Shown piece by piece: positions 60,767 through 64,000 of a stretch of 64,000 nt of DNA. The DNA lies in NCBI GenBank assembly GCA_964530825.1, contig CAZHCA010000022.1:12668-76667 (forward strand), written 5' to 3'. A program made the position numbers and the translations under genes. A model generated the notes under the pieces. It saw only the letters and a list, made by a program, of their open reading frames with translations. It was not told the DNA's origin and ran no database searches. Position 1 is the stretch's first letter; each line of letters opens with the position of its first letter. This stretch comes from CAZHCA01 sp964530825. GTDB taxonomy: Bacteria; Bacteroidota; Bacteroidia; Chitinophagales; Saprospiraceae.

Positions 60767-62185
60767 TTACTCGTTTTGGGGCGCCCGGTAAAGGACGATC
60801 GCGATCCATCGGTCCTGCCACTTTTGCAGTGGAACCCAGTCACTGACCAATTGTGCGCGCTCGCGATCGGTAAAATCATTCATCAGGTTGGAATACAGGA
60901 TATACTGCTGCCGATCAAGGTCTTTGGGGATCATGCCGTGCGGATTATCGCTCAGATCTTTGTAGCGCTGGGGTCCTATTTCAGGGAATGCCGTACCGAT
61001 CGATTCCAGCGGAATGCCCATGCGTTTAATATCGGCCAGGGCCTGACTACGCACCCGGTAGTAGGGCCAGTGAGCAAGAGTGGCGTCCCAGGCCTGCGCA
61101 ATATGGGGTGGATAAACCCAAAAGTTGCCCAAAAAGAGGCCGGCAGTGACAAGGATAGCCAGTCGATCCTTAGTTCTGATCTGCCAAGGTAGGCACTGCA
61201 CAATCGCCACGAGTAAAAAAGACCCTCCGAAATAAAGGGGCAGCAGGTACCGGTGCCCCTGCAAACCGGCGTAGAATAGAAAAGTAGGTACGAGAAAAAT
61301 AGTAAGTATCAAGACGAGCACAAATGCTCGTTGCACCTGGGGTTGCTTTCTCAGGGTTGCCCGGTAGCGCACCCCTAAGATAACCAACGGCAACCAGATA
61401 AAAACATTCCCATGATCAAGGAGGCGCCATCCCAAGATAGCTGCATTTCGGAAAAAACCTATTAGGTCGACCCGCTCAAAGCTGGGCGCCCAGGAGCTCT
61501 CCGCATGATAACCGATCCAGCCTGCCTGCCGGTAATGCCACACCAGGTACGCCAGGCCTAGCAATCCGCCGGGCAAGAAAGGCAGCACCCGACGCCAAAT
61601 CAACGACCATTTCCAACCACTGTTTTGGGACCGGGTGTAGAGGTCAAAAACATAGAGTGCCAACCCCGTCATCATACCACGGGTGCTGATCAAGGCTAGA
61701 CCGATTACACCTACTAATAGCCAATTATTATTTTTCTCTAGAACACCAGCCAGTGACCACAAGAAGGAAGCCGTAAGCCACAAATCAGGGCTCACCAATA
61801 CCGCCTGCCCCAGCCATACCGGATTGAGCATTACCAGGGCTAGTCCTAGCCAGGGTTGCCGGGGAGACCAATACCGACCTAACTGCCAGGCAGCCCCGAC
61901 CGTCAACAGGAGAAAGGGTAGCATCGACCAGTGGCTTACCGACAGGCTTTTACCGGCGATCGTCCAGGCGAAGGCCAATGCTAAACCAAAGGTCGGAGGG
62001 TGTCCGCTATCCAATTCTACAGGCAATAACAACTGCCCAAACTGGTTATCGAAATAATACAATCCGTGCTTGCCAGCAAACTGAATAGTATCCCAAAAGA
62101 AAACATGATCAGCAGCGGCGGCCGTTAGAAGCAGTAGCCCGGCAGCTGCCAAAATCGGCGGAATGTACTGGCTCCAGTGCATCAT
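60767..62185 (-). CDS. Polytopic membrane glycosyltransferase-like protein
   Basis: A 472-aa protein with about 10-12 hydrophobic helices. After the first helix there is an Asp-containing loop (HVFFWDTIQFAGKHGLYYF) and VELDSGHPPTFGLALAFAW, matching the layout of GT39/PMT_2 glycosyltransferases that use polyprenyl-phosphate sugars. The C-terminal soluble part (about 370-472) is short. Its first codon overlaps the pyrG stop (ATGA), and its stop lies 2 bp before the SpoU methylase start, so the three genes form one leftward operon. The acceptor is unknown. The sequence diverges from the copy at 57325. Confidence 0.72.
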   Translation of the reverse strand: MMHWSQYIPPILAAAGLLLLTAAAADHVFFWDTIQFAGKHGLYYFDNQFGQLLLPVELDSGHPPTFGLALAFAWTIAGKSLSVSHWSMLPFLLLTVGAAWQLGRYWSPRQPWLGLALVMLNPVWLGQAVLVSPDLWLTASFLWSLAGVLEKNNNWLLVGVIGLALISTRGMMTGLALYVFDLYTRSQNSGWKWSLIWRRVLPFLPGGLLGLAYLVWHYRQAGWIGYHAESSWAPSFERVDLIGFFRNAAILGWRLLDHGNVFIWLPLVILGVRYRATLRKQPQVQRAFVLVLILTIFLVPTFLFYAGLQGHRYLLPLYFGGSFLLVAIVQCLPWQIRTKDRLAILVTAGLFLGNFWVYPPHIAQAWDATLAHWPYYRVRSQALADIKRMGIPLESIGTAFPEIGPQRYKDLSDNPHGMIPKDLDRQQYILYSNLMNDFTDRERAQLVSDWVPLQKWQDRWIAIVLYRAPQNE

Positions 62186-63801
62186 GATAGTACGCCCCGG
62201 TAAACCATAGCCGCCTTAACAAAAGCTACAAACAAAGGGTGCGGCTTCTCTACCGTACTCTTGAGCTCGGGGTGAAACTGGGTACCCAGCAACCAGGGAT
62301 GGTCCCGCAGTTCGATGATCTCTACTAGCCCCGATTCGGGATTTTTACCGCTGGCGATCATTCCGGCTTTTTCCAAATCCTGGAGGTAGGCATTGTTAAA
62401 CTCGTACCGGTGACGGTGGCGTTCCAGAATTTTTAACGCACCATAGGCCGCCTGGGCCTTGCTCTTGCGGCGGATCTCACAGGCATAAGCACCAAGCCGC
62501 ATCGTTCCGCCCTTGCGCGTGATAATTTTCTGATCGGCCATCAAGTCGATCACCGGGTGGGGCGTATCGGGGTGCCATTCGGTAGAGGAAGCGTCCTCCA
62601 GCCCCAAAATATGGCGGGCGAACTCGACCACGGCGCACTGCATACCCAGGCAGATACCGAAAAAGGGAATCTGATTTTCGCGCACGTAGCGAACGGCTTG
62701 AATTTTACCTTCAATCCCTCGTTCACCGAAACCGGGAGCGACCAGGACGCCGTCGTGTCCACGCAAGCGCTCGCTCACAGATTCGTAATCCACCTCGAGA
62801 CTTTCGGAATGAATAGGTTCGACGACCACCTTGCATTCATTTGCCGTACCCGCATGGACAAAAGCTTCAAAAATCGACTTGTAAGCGTCAGGCAGCTCAT
62901 GGTATTTGCCGACCATGCCGATCTTCACCTCGTAGGTCGGATTTTTGAGCTTGCCCAGAAAAGTCTTCCACGCTTTGAGTTGGGGCTCACGCCGGTCGGG
63001 TAATCGAAGCTTGGAGATCACGGTAGCATCGAGTTTCTCGCGCAGCATTAATAAGGGTACGTCGTAGATCGTCTCGGCATCAATCGCCTCAATGACCGAT
63101 CCAACACCGACATTGCAGAAAAGGGCTAGCTTACGTCGGATATCCATACCGATCGGGTATTCGGTGCGACACACCAGAATATCTGGTTGAATCCCGGCGT
63201 TGAGCAGCTCCTTAACGGAGTGTTGAGTAGGTTTCGTTTTCAACTCCTTAGCCGCTCGCAGATAAGGCACCAGGGTGAGATGAATAACGAGGCAATTGTC
63301 CCCACCCAGTTCCCACCGCAATTGGCGCAGGCTTTCAAGGTAGGGCAAGGATTCAATATCGCCTACGGTCCCGCCCAGTTCCGTGATGACAATGTCGTAG
63401 GTGTTAGCTTCGCCCAGAAGCTGCACGCGGTGCTTAATTTCATCGGTAATGTGGGGGATGACCTGCACGGTTTTGCCCAAGTAGTCGCCCGCCCGCTCTT
63501 TATTGATGACTGTCTGGTAGATTCGCCCCGTCGTCACATTATTAGCTTGCGATGTAGGTTTGTTGAGGAAACGCTCATAATGCCCCAGGTCGAGGTCGGT
63601 CTCGGCGCCGTCGTCGGTCACGTAGCACTCTCCATGCTCGTAGGGGTTGAGCGTCCCTGGATCTACATTGATGTAGGGATCGAATTTTTGGATGGTCACC
63701 GAGAATCCACGAGCTTGCAATAGCTTGGCCAAAGAGGCCGAAATGATGCCTTTACCTAATGACGAGGTTACGCCTCCCGTAACGAAAATATATTTGGTCA
63801 T
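62182..63801 (-). CDS. pyrG: CTP synthase
   Basis: A 539-aa enzyme converting UTP to CTP with glutamine as nitrogen donor. The N-terminal synthetase domain (1 to about 270) has GGVTSSLGKGIISASLAKLL and VDPGTLNPYEHGECYVTDDG. The C-terminal class I glutaminase domain has nucleophile Cys384 in FFGICLGMQCAVV and the His/Glu pair in GTQFHPELKS. Length and all motifs are standard. It is first of the pyrG-glycosyltransferase-SpoU operon. A TATCTTTG element at 63857-63864 lies 55 bp upstream. The leader between can fold a short hairpin (around 63815-63836), of unknown meaning. Confidence 0.97.
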   Translation of the reverse strand: MTKYIFVTGGVTSSLGKGIISASLAKLLQARGFSVTIQKFDPYINVDPGTLNPYEHGECYVTDDGAETDLDLGHYERFLNKPTSQANNVTTGRIYQTVINKERAGDYLGKTVQVIPHITDEIKHRVQLLGEANTYDIVITELGGTVGDIESLPYLESLRQLRWELGGDNCLVIHLTLVPYLRAAKELKTKPTQHSVKELLNAGIQPDILVCRTEYPIGMDIRRKLALFCNVGVGSVIEAIDAETIYDVPLLMLREKLDATVISKLRLPDRREPQLKAWKTFLGKLKNPTYEVKIGMVGKYHELPDAYKSIFEAFVHAGTANECKVVVEPIHSESLEVDYESVSERLRGHDGVLVAPGFGERGIEGKIQAVRYVRENQIPFFGICLGMQCAVVEFARHILGLEDASSTEWHPDTPHPVIDLMADQKIITRKGGTMRLGAYACEIRRKSKAQAAYGALKILERHRHRYEFNNAYLQDLEKAGMIASGKNPESGLVEIIELRDHPWLLGTQFHPELKSTVEKPHPLFVAFVKAAMVYRGVLS

Positions 63802-63856
63802 ACGGTCCTGTTAACGAACCCGGGAGCGGGCCCGGTTTATTTTTTGTTACGGGATG

Positions 63857-63864
63857 CAAAGATA
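63857..63864 (-). promoter_or_regulatory. Probable -7 element of the pyrG operon
   Basis: Read on the minus strand the sequence is TATCTTTG followed by CATCCC, a typical Bacteroidota -7 element. It lies 55 bp before the pyrG ATG. A -33 TTTG at the usual distance is not evident. Confidence 0.45.
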
Positions 63865-63973
63865 CAAAAAAAGTAGGGCGAGTATGGAGGGTTAGCATTT
63901 GCTGAAACGAAGGGTACCATTCGGACAGTAAGGTCGATTCGACGATGGTAATGGGTCAAATTAGTTGAATTCG

Positions 63974-63981
63974 TATATTTG
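63974..63981 (+). promoter_or_regulatory. -7 promoter element at the right edge
   Basis: TATATTTG matches TAnnTTTG exactly, 10 bp before an ATG at 63992. It points rightward, toward a gene that starts at or beyond the window end. Confidence 0.35.
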
Positions 63982-63991
63982 GGTTAAAAAG

Positions 63992-64000
63992 ATGAAGCAG
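63992..64000 (+). CDS. Possible start of a gene leaving the window
   Basis: ATG AAG CAG (Met-Lys-Gln) follows the TATATTTG element by 10 bp. Only three codons are visible, so no product can be named. The short leader would make this start nearly leaderless, and the true start may lie further right. Confidence 0.2.

Noticed and set aside
1..64000. tRNA or rRNA genes, insertion sequences, CRISPR arrays, integrases, prophage genes
   Set aside because: I looked for T-loop-like strings, terminal inverted repeats with transposase motifs and regularly spaced repeats, and found none convincing by eye. A tRNAscan or ISfinder run would be decisive.

Overview
The window looks like a chromosomal segment of a Bacteroidota bacterium, probably from the Saprospiria (Lewinella-like) lineage. 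The phylum call rests on several things seen here: two large secreted proteins ending in type IX secretion (T9SS) sorting domains, three outer-membrane proteins of the DUF6089 type, a TSP3-repeat/OmpA fusion, promoters with the Bacteroidota TAnnTTTG -7 element, a sirtuin without zinc cysteines, and a ketol-acid reductoisomerase of the type usual in this phylum. The narrower placement is inference. I saw no tRNA or rRNA gene, insertion sequence, prophage or CRISPR array.

Layout. 0-8.4 kb is rich in NAD(P) genes: the end of pntAA, then pntAB and pntB (proton-translocating transhydrogenase), and later nnr (NAD(P)H-hydrate repair) coupled by an ATGA overlap to a sirtuin. An SPFH protein, a small barrel, a secreted C1-family peptidase and a CoA-transferase lie between. 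8.5-11.1 kb holds two DUF6089-type proteins, one fused to TSP3 and OmpA domains. The gap at 11.14-11.50 kb carries four DnaA boxes beside a 50-bp stretch of about 14% GC and is a candidate replication origin. 11.5-17.4 kb holds CorA, a putative metalloprotease, a LolC/E-type permease and a T9SS cargo protein. 17.5-20.9 kb holds tyrS (with a degenerate HIGH motif), a PhzF-like protein and a PLP enzyme. 20.97-26.4 kb is the darkest region: a 1455-aa orphan protein followed by a small helical protein that looks internally duplicated.

26.4-34.5 kb holds a lipoprotein MsrB, membrane and secreted hypotheticals, rimO, a barrel, and the ilvD-ilvB-ilvN branched-chain operon (ilvC is about 25 kb away at 59.15 kb). 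After a degenerate gap come a DsbA-family protein and a helical hypothetical. 37.4-43.0 kb is one 1872-aa surface protein built from about 13 cysteine-bounded modules. One module contains an expanded Asp/Glu/Gly minisatellite. 43.1-51.4 kb is a cell-envelope block (LptD, amidase, MlaD/MCE, MurB, MsbA-type ABC exporter). 51.8-59.0 kb holds a third DUF6089 barrel, an ArsC-like protein, polyphosphate kinase, and a btaA-btaB-glycosyltransferase operon predicted to make the phosphorus-free betaine lipid DGTS. The right end is ilvC and the leftward pyrG-glycosyltransferase-SpoU methylase operon.

The most interesting points are the candidate origin, the 1455-aa orphan, the modular surface protein with its acidic minisatellite, and the adjacency of polyphosphate and betaine-lipid genes, which suggests a phosphate-economy locus. 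Coordinates were checked by eye, and no database search was possible.
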